Shown: positions 46,331-56,932 of the stretch, piece after piece
How the letters are laid out: each line of letters starts with the position of its first letter
Position numbering within the stretch: position 1 is the first letter of the stretch
From: Dactylorhiza incarnata
Lineage: Eukaryota; Streptophyta; Magnoliopsida; Asparagales; Orchidaceae
Length of the DNA stretch: 64,000 bases
NCBI GenBank assembly: GCA_033032865.1
Contig: JAWHQI010000013.1
Coordinates: 4,960,001 to 5,024,000 of the forward strand
Direction: 5' to 3'
Program-made: the position numbers and the translations under genes
Notes under the pieces: generated by a model
What the model was told of the DNA's origin: nothing
Seen by the model: only the letters and a program-made list of their open reading frames with translations
The model's database searches: none

Positions 46331-46592
46331 CTATTGCGTAGATATTTTGAAAAGAGGATAGCTATTAATTTTATCATGTTTCTTTTTATTTTATTTTACT
46401 TTCTCTAGTTTCAAAAATATTAAAGGTGTAATCTAAATCTTGGTAAGGGACGTTTGGGTTATCATCCCATCACACCTCCTAGTACCGGTGAGAACCCTTC
46501 ACAGGGTATACCTCTTTCTTTCTTCATTTTTAGTTTTATTATTCTCTCTTTTCTCATTTTCTCTTTCTTCTTTCCCCTTTTCCTTTACAGTG
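46331..46592 (+). other. Leader between primer site and gag
   Basis: AT- and CT-rich untranslated leader with pyrimidine runs near 46530-46580. No gene is seen. Confidence 0.5.
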
Positions 46593-47248
46593 TATGACCC
46601 GAGGTAGCACTTAGAATATTCCTTTTGATCCAGAGATCGAGTGAACCCTTTCGCGGCGCCTCCATTCTCGTGATCAGGAAATACACTTATTATTCGAAGA
46701 GTCGATCGGGAACACTAACACAACAAATATGGATCATAATCTTAACCTTCCTAATCCTAACGAGCCCAATCTTAATGAGGCCGCGCAACGGACCATGTCC
46801 TATTATGCGCGGCCAAATCTGGAAGGCACACAGCCAAGTATTGTTCGCCCCAATGTGGCTAACAATAACTTTGAGATCAAGTCCAACATCATACAAATGG
46901 TGCATTAATTAGTGACCTTCGATGGTCAGCCAGACGAAGATCCAAACTGTCATATTTCTAATTTTCTTGAAATTTGCGACACGATTAAATCAATGGCATC
47001 ACCGATGACGCCATTCGATTATGTCTTTTTCCTTTTTCTTTGCGGTCTAAGGCCAAGCAGTGGTTGGGCTCACTTCCTAGGGAGTCCATCACTACATGGG
47101 CCGATATGGCAGAAAAATTTCTCACTAAATATTTCCCGCCTGCAAAGACCACCAAAATGCGAACAGATATTGCATCATTTATTCAAATCGACTCGGAGAC
47201 TCTCTATGATACATAGGAGTGCTTCAAGGAGCTTTTGCGTAGATGCCC
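46593..47248 (+). pseudogene. Athila-like gag, inactivated by C-to-T stops, truncated
   Basis: Gag is the particle protein. From the ATG at 46593 the frame carries known Athila-type landmarks: FDPEIE, MSYYARPNLEG (about 46795), NNNFEIKSNIIQMV, DEDPNCHISNFLEICDTIK (about 46940). A second part, after a one-base loss near 46995, corresponds to the helical core. In-frame stops fall where CAG, CGA and CAA codons would be expected (TAG at 46611, TGA at 46641, TAA at 46908) and where TGG is expected (TAG near 47214). All fit cytosine deamination on one or other strand. The gene ends at 47248, where a long LTR begins. Compare the gag at 51042, which has the same FEIKP-type block. Confidence 0.75.
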
Positions 47249-48837
47249 TGTAACATCCAAATTCGACCTAGGTCCCTCAGGAGTGTGTTGTGTTGCCGAG
47301 AGTTGACTCGGGCTCGGCAGAAGCCCTAAGACCCTGAGGTGGTCAGGTTTGAGTCACGGTCAGCAAGTGATGATTGATTTACTCTACTCTAATTATAATG
47401 TTGTAAGTATAAGTATGTCCTGGCAGTCCAGAAATAGGCTTTGATAGAAGTAGGTTAGGTTAGTCTAGAAAAATTTAGGAAAAGAAATGTGCCAAGTCAA
47501 AATCGACGGGGCTTCCCATCGATCGATTGGACCGTCCCATCGATCGATGGGAGCTCCCGTCGATCATTATCATCAGCTGGGAATGATGTTTCCATAGGCT
47601 CTAAGTCAAAATCGACGGGGATTTCCCTTCGATCGATGGGACTGTCCCATCGATCGAATGGAGCTCCCGTCGATCTTCGCCATTAACTGGGAAGATGTTT
47701 TCCCTAGGCTCTAAGTTGAAATCGATGAGAAAGACTATGTTAAAGTCGATGGGAAGATTTAAATGTTGACAGGAAAGACTATGCTAAAGTCGACGGGAAG
47801 ATTTAAATGTCGACGAGAAAGACTATGTTAAAGTCAACGGGAAGAACAATGAAAATCGATGGGAAAGCTGTCTTATAATCAACGGGAAAGTCTATCTAGA
47901 ATCGACAGGAAAACCTGTCTGAAACTCGACGACACAGAAGAATTAAAATCGACGGGAAGAATGAAGATCGACAGGATAGAAGACTTCAAATCAACGGGAA
48001 GAATGAAAATCGACGGGACAGACCAAGAATTGACTGAACAGTGTCAAAATCTACAGAACAGTACCAATTGCGAAATTCTAGGCTAAAAGTGGAATTAATG
48101 TCCAATAAAGAGCTGACACCTGGAGTTACAAGGCATGGCATGGCATGGGAAGTTGTTTTCATTAATGCTTATTAATGCAAATCAAATCCCACACTCTCTC
48201 CTTTCTTAAACCAAAAGGGCTGATCACTTCTCAAATCATCTTCTCCTTCTTCTTCTTCTTCTTCCACATCTTCTTCCACCCTCACACCTCAAGGAGCTCC
48301 AACAACTTTCCTTGAAGGAGCAAAGCTTAGAGAAGAATATTTGGAGCTGGACCGACAACCACCATGCTTCCATGAAGAAAAGCTTGTACCATGGCCGAAT
48401 TAAGGTGACTTCTGACCCCTCTCCCTTGTCACTAGATCTTTAGATCTAAAATTGGAGAGATGTTGAGCTCAAAAGAGCTTGATTTGGCAAGATTAATAGA
48501 GTTTCGTAGGAAGAGACCACGCTAGAACTTCTGTTCTAGGGCGTCGTTCGCCGAGAGAATGTCTTCGATCAACTCATCTCTTCAATATGAAGGTGTAGGT
48601 CTTGATTTCATGAAGAGCGTGTTGGAGTTTCTGAGATGATCTCAAAGCAATCAACAGTTAGTCTTGCTGCCAACGCAATATGAGCCTATAGGGCCGCACA
48701 TAAAAGCGTTTGGAGAAGTTGGAGAAAGGATTGTGTTGGCCTTACTCATATTGGATATGAGTGGAGGACCAATCCTGTGACTGCTTGGAATTAAGTTGAG
48801 AATGTCTCAACGGGAAATCGTTTAAAGGGTTTAAACG

Positions 48838-49095
48838 AATGGATTTACACTAGATAATTCGGCTAAAGGGTTTAGACGAATTTGGCTAAAGAGTTTAGAC
48901 GAATTCGGCTAAAGGCTTTAAACGAATTCGGCTAAAGGGTTTAGACGAATTCGGCTAAAGTCAAATTCGGCTAAATGGTTTCGCCGAATTTATATAGCCG
49001 AATTTATATATATAGACGAATTCGTCGAAATGGTTTCGCCGAATTCGGTTATAGTGATTACGAATTCGGTTAATTTGATTAGTCGAATTCGGCGA
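48838..49095. repeat. Short GAATTCGGCTAAAGGGTTTA-type direct repeats in the LTR
   Basis: About seven irregular copies of a 20-30-bp word containing AATTCGGCTAAA and GTTTAGACG. Spacing is not fixed. The second half becomes AT-rich and more degenerate. Confidence 0.7.
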
Positions 49096-49433
49096 ATGTA
49101 AATCTGGACAGATTTTCTGTTTTTCCCCCTGGTCTGCGGATAGCCGATTTTATGCCTTGCGTATAAAATGAACGTGATTAGGGCTTCGATAGACACAGTT
49201 TTTTAGATCGAGCCTTTTTACGAGAGAGAAAAGACGGAAGTGTTCTGATCGTTCTCGTTCCGTCCGCTGATCGTCCTTCCGCCGCCGCTGGTCGCCGCCG
49301 TTGGTCACCGCCGCCCTTGGATCGGATCTAGCAGTCCGTGGGGACGTTGGGAGCATCCTTCTCCGACCTAGTTCTTGTGCGACAAGAAGCTAGGGTTCTC
49401 CTTTGCTTGTGTGGACTTCTGTAGAGGGATTGA

Positions 49434-50930
49434 TGATGAGTCTGGTTTATACAGTGATTTCTGGCCTCATTTGGGTTTGTTTTAGTGTCAATGCACTTCA
49501 TTTGCTGTTCATATACGCTTATATTGATAGCATGGCGTTTCTGCGCCTTTTGTGCAATCCTTTCCCCTTTGTGGCATGTTTTTCCTATTTATTACTGTAT
49601 GCCTGTGTTATGGATCCGGTGGTGTGCATGGATCGGGGTTATGTGTACCTTTCCTGCAGGTCCTAGAGTCGTGTGCACGTTCGGGATGGTGCGGGATGAT
49701 TTTTGGCCTAAAAAGCCTCTGATCGTGCGCATTCCTTCGCGCACGATCAGGCGCACGATCATTGATCGTGCGTTAATTCCCAGCCCAGATCAAGATCGGA
49801 CCAAAGATATGCGCACGATCACAGGCCTTTCTTCGGGCACGACCACTGGTCATGCGCCCCTGACCGTGCGATGTTTTTTATTTTCCCTTTGCTACAGGTT
49901 GACTGCGCACGATCACAGGCATTCCTTTGCGCACGACCATTGGTCGTGCGCCACTGACCGTGCGCAGTACTTATTCTGCTCCCTATTTAAGGCGCTGTTC
50001 TGCGATTTTAGGTATTCAACAAGGTTTTTGGCGCGATTTCTGCGCGCGACTCCGCCGTTCCACCTCTCCAAGGTCCCTCCTTCCATTCCTCCCCTTGAGA
50101 AAGCTTCATCCATTGATCCTAAGGGCATTCTAGGGTCCCGGAAGCATTCTTCGCCATCTACGGCCAGCATTCCAAGAGGAAGACATCACCATTGGGGGAA
50201 GAAGAAGTGAACCCAGCTCTGAGAAGAAGACGGGCAGCAGTTGGAGGTAGTGACAGCCTCTACATCCCGGAAGCAACCAAGGACTGAGCTTGGAGGAGGC
50301 GTGACGACCCCCCATTGTTACCACGATCCGCGGCGAGGCTTCTCATCTCGTGGTTACTTCTACCCTTTCTCTTTTTGTGATTTGTACTCTTAATAGTTGT
50401 AATGAACTGAATGAACATCTATTTGTCTATGAATGGAAGTTTATTTATGATCTTGTCTCTTCGTTATGCTGTGTTGTGATGCGCTCCGCCCCCGCTCCAC
50501 TTACACCCACACATTTTAGCACCCGCTCTAGCAAGAGCTGGAAGCGATAGCGAAGAGGTGCCTTCGACCCTCACCCCTCACATTTGCACTCACCTCATCC
50601 ATATGCTCACCGGCCATCCGCTAAGCGAAGCACGACATCGCGGCCTGCACTGAACCCATCCAGCAAGCGAAGCGGTGATTGCGACCCGCATAGTGTCTAG
50701 TTTTCTCATTTCCCGTTCTATAAAATCAACCAAATCCCCCTCTTGTTTTGTTAAACCTAGAACCCCCATAATTAATTTCCTAACAAGCAAATCGTATTCC
50801 CTAACTTGCGGTCCTTTGAGAACAATATTCGGGGAGCTACTCCCTACTTTTATTACTTGACAACGACTGGTGCACTGCCGTCGTACCGCATTTCGTGCCC
50901 GCTAATTAGCGGTGTGGAAATAGCGCGTCA
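49434..50930 (+). repeat. Athila-type LTR 1
   Basis: TGATGAGTCTGG start and GCGCGTCA end, 1497 bp. U3 has clusters of GCGCACGATC/GATCGTGCGC words (about 49720-49970) upstream of a TATA-like CCTATTTAAGG (about 49983). A 241-codon frame across it, matched by a similar frame in LTR 2, exists because the LTRs are near-identical, not because a gene is there. Confidence 0.92.
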
Positions 50931-50936
50931 AGTTTT

Positions 50937-50954
50937 TGGCGCCGTTGCCGGGGA
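50937..50954 (+). other. Primer binding site, tRNA-Asp type
   Basis: TGGCGCCGTTGCCGGGGA, a full match to the complement of the plant tRNA-Asp 3' end, six bases after LTR 1. This is the usual primer for Athila elements. Confidence 0.92.
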
Positions 50955-51041
50955 CTGCAAGCGGTTATGATTTATTTGTTGGGGAAGTTAGTTTAAGGGT
51001 GCTTTTGTTTTTGATATTTCTCTTTTTGGTATAGTGTGCGC

Positions 51042-53330
51042 ATGTATAGACATCATCCTGGTGAATTTGCAGCATTTGATCCTAAGATAGAGCGTACTTT
51101 GCGGGCGCGTCTACGTGCGGCTGCCACCATGAATGTTAATGAAAATCAGGCTAATCCAGGAGTGGGAAATGCACCGGCCGCAGCTCATGCGGCTGATGAG
51201 AACGAAGTGGTTAGGCCACGGCCTAGGACCATGAGGGATTACACCACTCCTACTGTGGGGAGTGTGTACCCCGGATTTGGCCCGGCTATTACTAACAACA
51301 ATTTTGAGATAAAGCCGACCATTCTGAATATGATCCGCAATAATGCCCAATTCTCCGGGTTAACCAGTGAAGACCCCCATCTTCACCTAGCTGAATTTGC
51401 GGAGATTTGCGGTACATTTCGGTACGCAGGAATTGCTGATGAGACGGTGAAACTCAGGTTGTTTCCATTCTCCCTCCGCGACAAGGCGAAGGCTTGGCTC
51501 CACACAATACCACCCGGCGCAGCTACCACCTGGGATGCTCTGCAGACGAAGTTTTTGGCAAAATTCCACCCGGTGGACAAGGTTGTAAACTTGCGGAGAG
51601 AAATCGCAACCTTCCGGCAACACGATCAGGAGACCCTTGCGGAAGCATGGGATAGGTTCACGGACCTCCTCCGGAAGTGCCCTCAGCATGAGCTACAGCC
51701 TTGGAGCTTGGTGGAAAATTCCTACTTTGCAATTGAGCCCAATTATAGGGCCATGATTGACGCAGCTGCAGGCGGCACCCTGATGAACCATACACCCGAG
51801 GACGCACTGAGGATTCTCCAGGACACCGCCACTCATAGCTCGTTCTGGACTGCTGGGAGAAACGCCCCAAGGAATGCTCGTGGACTCTTTGAGGAGAGCA
51901 CATCGGGCGCATCTGCCGAGGTGGCGTCGGCACCTTATGACAACGTCATGCTACTTAAGAGGCCTGCCCTCCCTCCTGCCCCAGTAATGGCCATTTCGTG
52001 TCAAGGATGTGGAAACCTCGGGCATCATGCTTATGAGTACCCCTCAGGTGAGCAACCCGCTGAATTAACTTTTGATGAAAGTGTGAATTATTTGAATGAT
52101 CAAAATCAGGGAATACCATTTAACAACGCTTATAACCCGGCCGTGAGGAGTCACCCGAACTTCTCATGGAAACAAAACGTGCCTAACCAACGATGGCAAG
52201 GAGGCTCGCATCAATTTGATGCGCAAGCCTCTGGTAGCAAACCAAGGCCGCCACAACCGGGGTTTGCTCAAAATGCACCACCGCAGAGGAAGAGCGCATT
52301 GGAAGAAATGATGGAAAAATTTGTTGATCTGGCTCAAACAAATATGGCCAATCAAACTGCGTCAATGCGGAACTTGGAGACGCAGCTAGGCCAATTGGCC
52401 CAGGTATTCTCCGAGCGTATGCAAGGCGCTCTTCCAAGCAATTCTGAAAAGAACCCACGGGAGCAAGGCAAAAGCATTGCTGACGCAGATGGTGGTCAAG
52501 TGAGCCCTTGCATTGTTGAATGTACTATCAATAACATCGAAGTTGCCGCGCTTTGCAACTCTGGTGCATCTCGCAACATTCTTGCTCTGCAAGACGTTGA
52601 GAGGTTGCACCTAACAATGAACTCTGAGGACCGGAAGTCGCTGGTATTGGCTAATGGAGTGACTGTCGAAACTGAAGGTGAGATTCTTGAGGTTGTAGAA
52701 AATCTTAATGGAACGAATGTGGTCACTGACTTTCAGATTCTCGGCCCCATGGAAAATGATTCCATGCCAATCTTGGGGGTTCCTTTTCTGAAGGAGAGAG
52801 GCGCAACCCTCCACATCGCCATGGGCTGTGTCACTCTACCTTCCAATGCAGCGAATCTTTCTGGATTATCTTATCTTCCTAACTTCTCTGTAAGTAAAAG
52901 TAAGTGCAGGTCTAATGAGGAAAAATCTGACTTTGACGTGAAGAATCCTAGAGAGGAGAAAAGTATCACTCTGCTGAAAGAAGTAGCGAAGCAGCTCACA
53001 AATAATGAGTTGGAGATAGAAGGGAAAAGCAATGAGACCAAGGCGTTGGAAGTCTTGGGAGAAGGCGGAGCGACGAGCCTTCCAAACAATGTCTTTATTG
53101 AGAATAAGAAATGTAAACAATCTAAACAGGTTCATTGGGCTGATCTACCCCCTCTTGAGGGTGCAGAAATGAAGCCCCCGGCTGATCCCAATCCGACAAA
53201 CACTATCGCTCCTCCCACCCTTGGTGCTCGGTGGCGTTCTCCTTCGGTGGAAAAGCTGAAGCGGGAAAGAATCCTGCATGCTGCGCGCTCTGCAGCCCTC
53301 CGGCGCGAGAAGGAGGAGGTTAGGGGCTAG
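51042..53330 (+). CDS. Athila-type gag-protease polyprotein, long open ORF
   Basis: The ATG at 51042 (MYRHHPGEFAAFDPKIE) opens 762 codons without a break; it is preferred to the GTG two codons upstream. Residues about 80-260 are the gag core: NNNFEIKPTILNMI, DPHLHLAEFAEICGTF, LRLFPFSLRDKAKAWL, KFHPVDKVVNLRREI. At about 325 the zinc knuckle reads CQGCGNLGHHAYEY, with its last cysteine lost. Residues about 485-600 resemble the Athila protease: ALCNSGASRNIL at the active site, where the usual catalytic aspartate is asparagine, then SMPILGVPFLKERGA. It ends in a basic tail. No reverse transcriptase or integrase follows. Gag may still assemble; protease activity is not expected. Confidence 0.85.
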   Translation: MYRHHPGEFAAFDPKIERTLRARLRAAATMNVNENQANPGVGNAPAAAHAADENEVVRPRPRTMRDYTTPTVGSVYPGFGPAITNNNFEIKPTILNMIRNNAQFSGLTSEDPHLHLAEFAEICGTFRYAGIADETVKLRLFPFSLRDKAKAWLHTIPPGAATTWDALQTKFLAKFHPVDKVVNLRREIATFRQHDQETLAEAWDRFTDLLRKCPQHELQPWSLVENSYFAIEPNYRAMIDAAAGGTLMNHTPEDALRILQDTATHSSFWTAGRNAPRNARGLFEESTSGASAEVASAPYDNVMLLKRPALPPAPVMAISCQGCGNLGHHAYEYPSGEQPAELTFDESVNYLNDQNQGIPFNNAYNPAVRSHPNFSWKQNVPNQRWQGGSHQFDAQASGSKPRPPQPGFAQNAPPQRKSALEEMMEKFVDLAQTNMANQTASMRNLETQLGQLAQVFSERMQGALPSNSEKNPREQGKSIADADGGQVSPCIVECTINNIEVAALCNSGASRNILALQDVERLHLTMNSEDRKSLVLANGVTVETEGEILEVVENLNGTNVVTDFQILGPMENDSMPILGVPFLKERGATLHIAMGCVTLPSNAANLSGLSYLPNFSVSKSKCRSNEEKSDFDVKNPREEKSITLLKEVAKQLTNNELEIEGKSNETKALEVLGEGGATSLPNNVFIENKKCKQSKQVHWADLPPLEGAEMKPPADPNPTNTIAPPTLGARWRSPSVEKLKRERILHAARSAALRREKEEVRG

Positions 53331-55275
53331 GGAGAGACATCTTCCTTCGGCCCTAAAGCTTTCACCTCCTGCCCATCTCGCGTGACTGGGGAGAACCACC
53401 ACAAATCAGCATATAGCTGATGCGTGCCGAGATCTCCGGGCTGTGCTGTGTGCCATCTGTGATGTTTCTGTGCTTCTTGTTTCATGTTATTTGCTGCGTA
53501 GTACTGTCTCTTTAGCTTTTTATTATAAGACTTGTGCTATCAAACTATAATACAGGTATTTGGTCCACCTTCAAGGACGTTAAACAAAAGGGCTCTTGGG
53601 AGACAACCCATTTGGGACCATTTGGTTCCGTTCTTTCTTGTCATTTTCTTTGCTATTTTTGTTGTGTTGGGACCCTTTTAATCGCAGATCCGCATCTATT
53701 GGAGCATGGCAGGATCACCGCCTTCTGAACAAAACGCCATATCTTCTGGTATGCTCATTTCTGAGCATGGGGTAATCTCTCCTCTGAGCCTTCTTAAGCT
53801 TATGCCGCTATCGAACATATTTTTTGCTTAGTATAAGTCTGGGGGAGTAAGAGTTATCGTTACCTCGTGCACATGCACAGTGCACAGCATACTAGGATTT
53901 ACGATGTGTTATATTGTAGCATTGCTCATCTCATGGCACACCACGACACCCACGTGAGCGCACTTAACTGTAGGCGCGCGACGAGTCTAACTAGTCTCGG
54001 TTGTGTGAAGGGGAAATCACGGTGCGGGGTTAGGATTGCAAGACGAAGTGCTTTGTTGACTCCTGTAGTGCTCCTAGTCGAGTGCTCATGTCTCGTAGGA
54101 ATTCGTGTAGATTTAATTTATTTTTATGCTTTTAGTTTACATTTTTCTATTAGCGTAAATATTGTTTACTTTACTCAATTTGGTGAATCCGGTGTGAATC
54201 AAACGGTAGCATAGGAATGTGTGTAGACGTTCATTAGTCTTGTGTTGCCCGAGTCGGGAGGAAGGATTATCTTTCTCGGTGGCTAGAACTCGCCCCAAGC
54301 GATTCTTGAAACATGGGTATTCGGTTGGTCAATTGCGTGAAGGTGATATAGGCCATCATTTTGGCCCGGTTGAGCCTTTGCACCCTTTCCTATCGATTTA
54401 TCCTCGTTAGCCCAGTTGTGCCTACCCGTTTTTTGATTCAGCCCCACTTGTATCGCACCAAAGCCCAAAATCCAATCCTAGTCACACACCCAAATCTGAG
54501 CTCTAGCTGTTTATTATTTTTGCAAGTTGGGTTGTTGATGTGGTGACATGTGTGTGAAGTTGTGGATATGTTTTAGTGTTTATTTGCTGAAAATGATAAG
54601 AAAAGAAAAAAGAAAAAAAAATGAAAAAGAGAAAAGATGCGAGAAGAAAAGAAAAGGATATGAGTTTGAATGAAAAATTCTTTCGTATAAGTTTCAGTTT
54701 GGCAGTAGGCGGTGCACGCACCCATGTTGTTAATTCCAAGTCTGGGGGTGTAGTGTACCCGCATGTTTGTGTGGTGATGAGGATAGTTTTTCTGAGCTAG
54801 CTCATTTGGGTTTAGTGTCTGAGCTATCGCTTTTATCTTTGTTTACCTCACCTAAACCCAAGCCTCACCTCAAACCTAAAAGTCCTATTGATTCACGCAT
54901 GTGAGTTATACCTGTGCCGTGGAGAGAGTGCGAACGGGCAAACCTATGGTCACCGACATTGATGGATTTCAATGGAGTTGTCCCGAGTCCCGATCTTTGG
55001 CAACGCTTGCCTCAGCGTTCAGTTTACTTTCTTCCTATGTACGACCTTATGATTCACCGTGATTCACTTGTTGAGTAAACGTAATATATAAATACACTCT
55101 TAGAAAATTTTAAACTAACATGTATATTTAGAAATTTTGTCTACTCGATTTCTATGCACATGCGTATGAGACTTCGCATATTACTCCGCCCTTGCAATTT
55201 CTAACCCTACTATGTCTTTTCTCGCTCCGCCGGATTTGTTTGCTCGGGACGCGCAAACAGGTAAGTCTGGGGGTG
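53331..55275 (+). other. Athila 3' untranslated region with repeated polypurine tracts
   Basis: No gene. The typical Athila word GGGAGACAACCCATT lies at about 53598-53612. Polypurine-like AAGTCTGGGGG(A/T)G occurs at about 53834, 54738 and finally 55263-55275, adjoining LTR 2. The interval lacks all of RT, RNase H and integrase, so pol was deleted between 53330 and this region. Confidence 0.7.
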
Positions 55276-56773
55276 TGATGAGTCTGGTTTATACAGTGAT
55301 TTTTGGCCTCATTTGGGTTTGTTTTAGTGTCAATGCACTTCATTTGCTGTTCATATACGCTTATATTGATAGCATGGCGTTTCTGCGCCTTTTGTGCAAT
55401 CCTTTCCCCTTTGTGGCATGTTTTTCCTATTTATTACTGTATGCCTGTGTTATGGATCCGGTGGTGTGCATGGATCGGGGTTATGTGTACTTTTCCTGCA
55501 GGTCCTGGGGTCGTGTGCACGTTCGGGATGGTGCGGGATGATTTTTGGCCTAAAAAGCCTCTGATCGTGCGCATTCCTTCGCGCACGATCAGGCGCACGA
55601 TCATTGATCGTGCGTTAATTCCCAGCCCAGATCAAGATCGGACCAAAGATATGCGCACGATCACAGGCCTTTCTTCGCGCACGACCACTGGTCGTGCGCC
55701 CCTGACCGTGCGATGTTTTCTATTTTCCCTTTGCTATAGGTTGACTGCGCACGATCACAGGCATTCCTTCGCGCACGACCATTGGTTGTGCGCCACTGAC
55801 CATGCACAGTACTTATTCTGCTCCCTATTTAAGGCGCTGTTGCGCGATTTTAGGTATTCAGCAAGGTTTTTGGCGCAATTTCTGCGCGCGACTCCGCCGT
55901 TCCACCTCTCCAAGGTCCCTCCTTCCATTCCTCCCCTTGAGAAAGCTTCATCCATTGATCCTAAGGGCATTCTAGGGTCTCGGAAGCATTCTTCGCCATC
56001 TACGGCCAACATTCCAAGAGGAAGACATCTCCATTGGGGGAAGAAGAAGTGAACCCAGCTCTGAGAAGAAGACGGGCAGCAGTTGGAGGTAGTGACAGCC
56101 TCTACATCCCGGAAGCAACCAAGGACTGAGCTCGGAGGAGGCGTGATGACCCCCCATTCCGACCACGATCCGCGGCGAGGCTTCTCATCTCGTGGTTACT
56201 TCTACCCTTTCTCTTTTTGTGATTTGTACTCTTAATAGTTGTAATGAACTGAATGAACATCTATTTGTCTATGAATGGAAGTTTATTTATGATCTTGTCT
56301 CTTCGTTATGCTGTGTTGTGATGCGCTCCGCCCCCGCTCCACTTACACCCACACATTCTAGCACCCGCTCTAGCAAGAGCTGGAAGCGATAGCGAAGAGG
56401 TGCCTTCGACCCTCACCCCTCACATTTGCACTCACCTCATCCATATGCTCACCGGCCATCCGCTAAGCGAAGCACGGCATCGCGGCCTGCACTAAACCCA
56501 TCCACCAAACGAAGCGGTGATTGCGACCCGCATAGTGTCTAGTTTTCTCATTTCCCATTCTATAAAATCAACCAAATCCCCCTCTTGTTTTGTTAAACCT
56601 AGAACCCCCCATAATTAATTTCCTAACAAGCAAATCGTATTCCCTAACTTGCGGTCCTTTGAGATCGATATTCGGGGAGCTACTCCCTACTTTTATTACT
56701 TGACAACGACCGGTGCACTGCCGTCGTACCGCATTTCGTGCCCGCTAATTAGCGGTGTGGAAATAGCGCGTCA
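55276..56773 (+). repeat. Athila-type LTR 2 (shared, central)
   Basis: 1498 bp, near-identical to LTR 1, with the same GCGCACGATC clusters. It is followed by AGTTTTT, the first leader bases that also follow LTR 1, then by a deletion junction. Confidence 0.92.
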
Positions 56774-56932
56774 AGTTTTTTAGCATGCACTCCCTACTTT
56801 TATTTCTCTATGCACTTGAGCATGCGACTTCGCATAATACTCCTCGGTGTAATTTTAAGCCAGCTATTAATTTTTCCCCGCCTGCTTAGGATGTGTTTGC
56901 TCGGGACGTGCAAACAGGTAAGTCTGGGGGTG
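56774..56932 (+). other. Remnant of the second Athila internal region
   Basis: 159 bp: seven leader bases, then sequence homologous to 55130-55275 (ATGCGACTTCGCATA, GTTTGCTCGGGACG) ending in the polypurine tract AAGTCTGGGGGTG. Confidence 0.8.

Noticed and set aside
49485..50210. 241-codon frame conserved at 55303-56052
   Set aside because: Both lie inside near-identical LTRs, so conservation reflects LTR identity. No domain is seen and the frame crosses the palindrome clusters and promoter.
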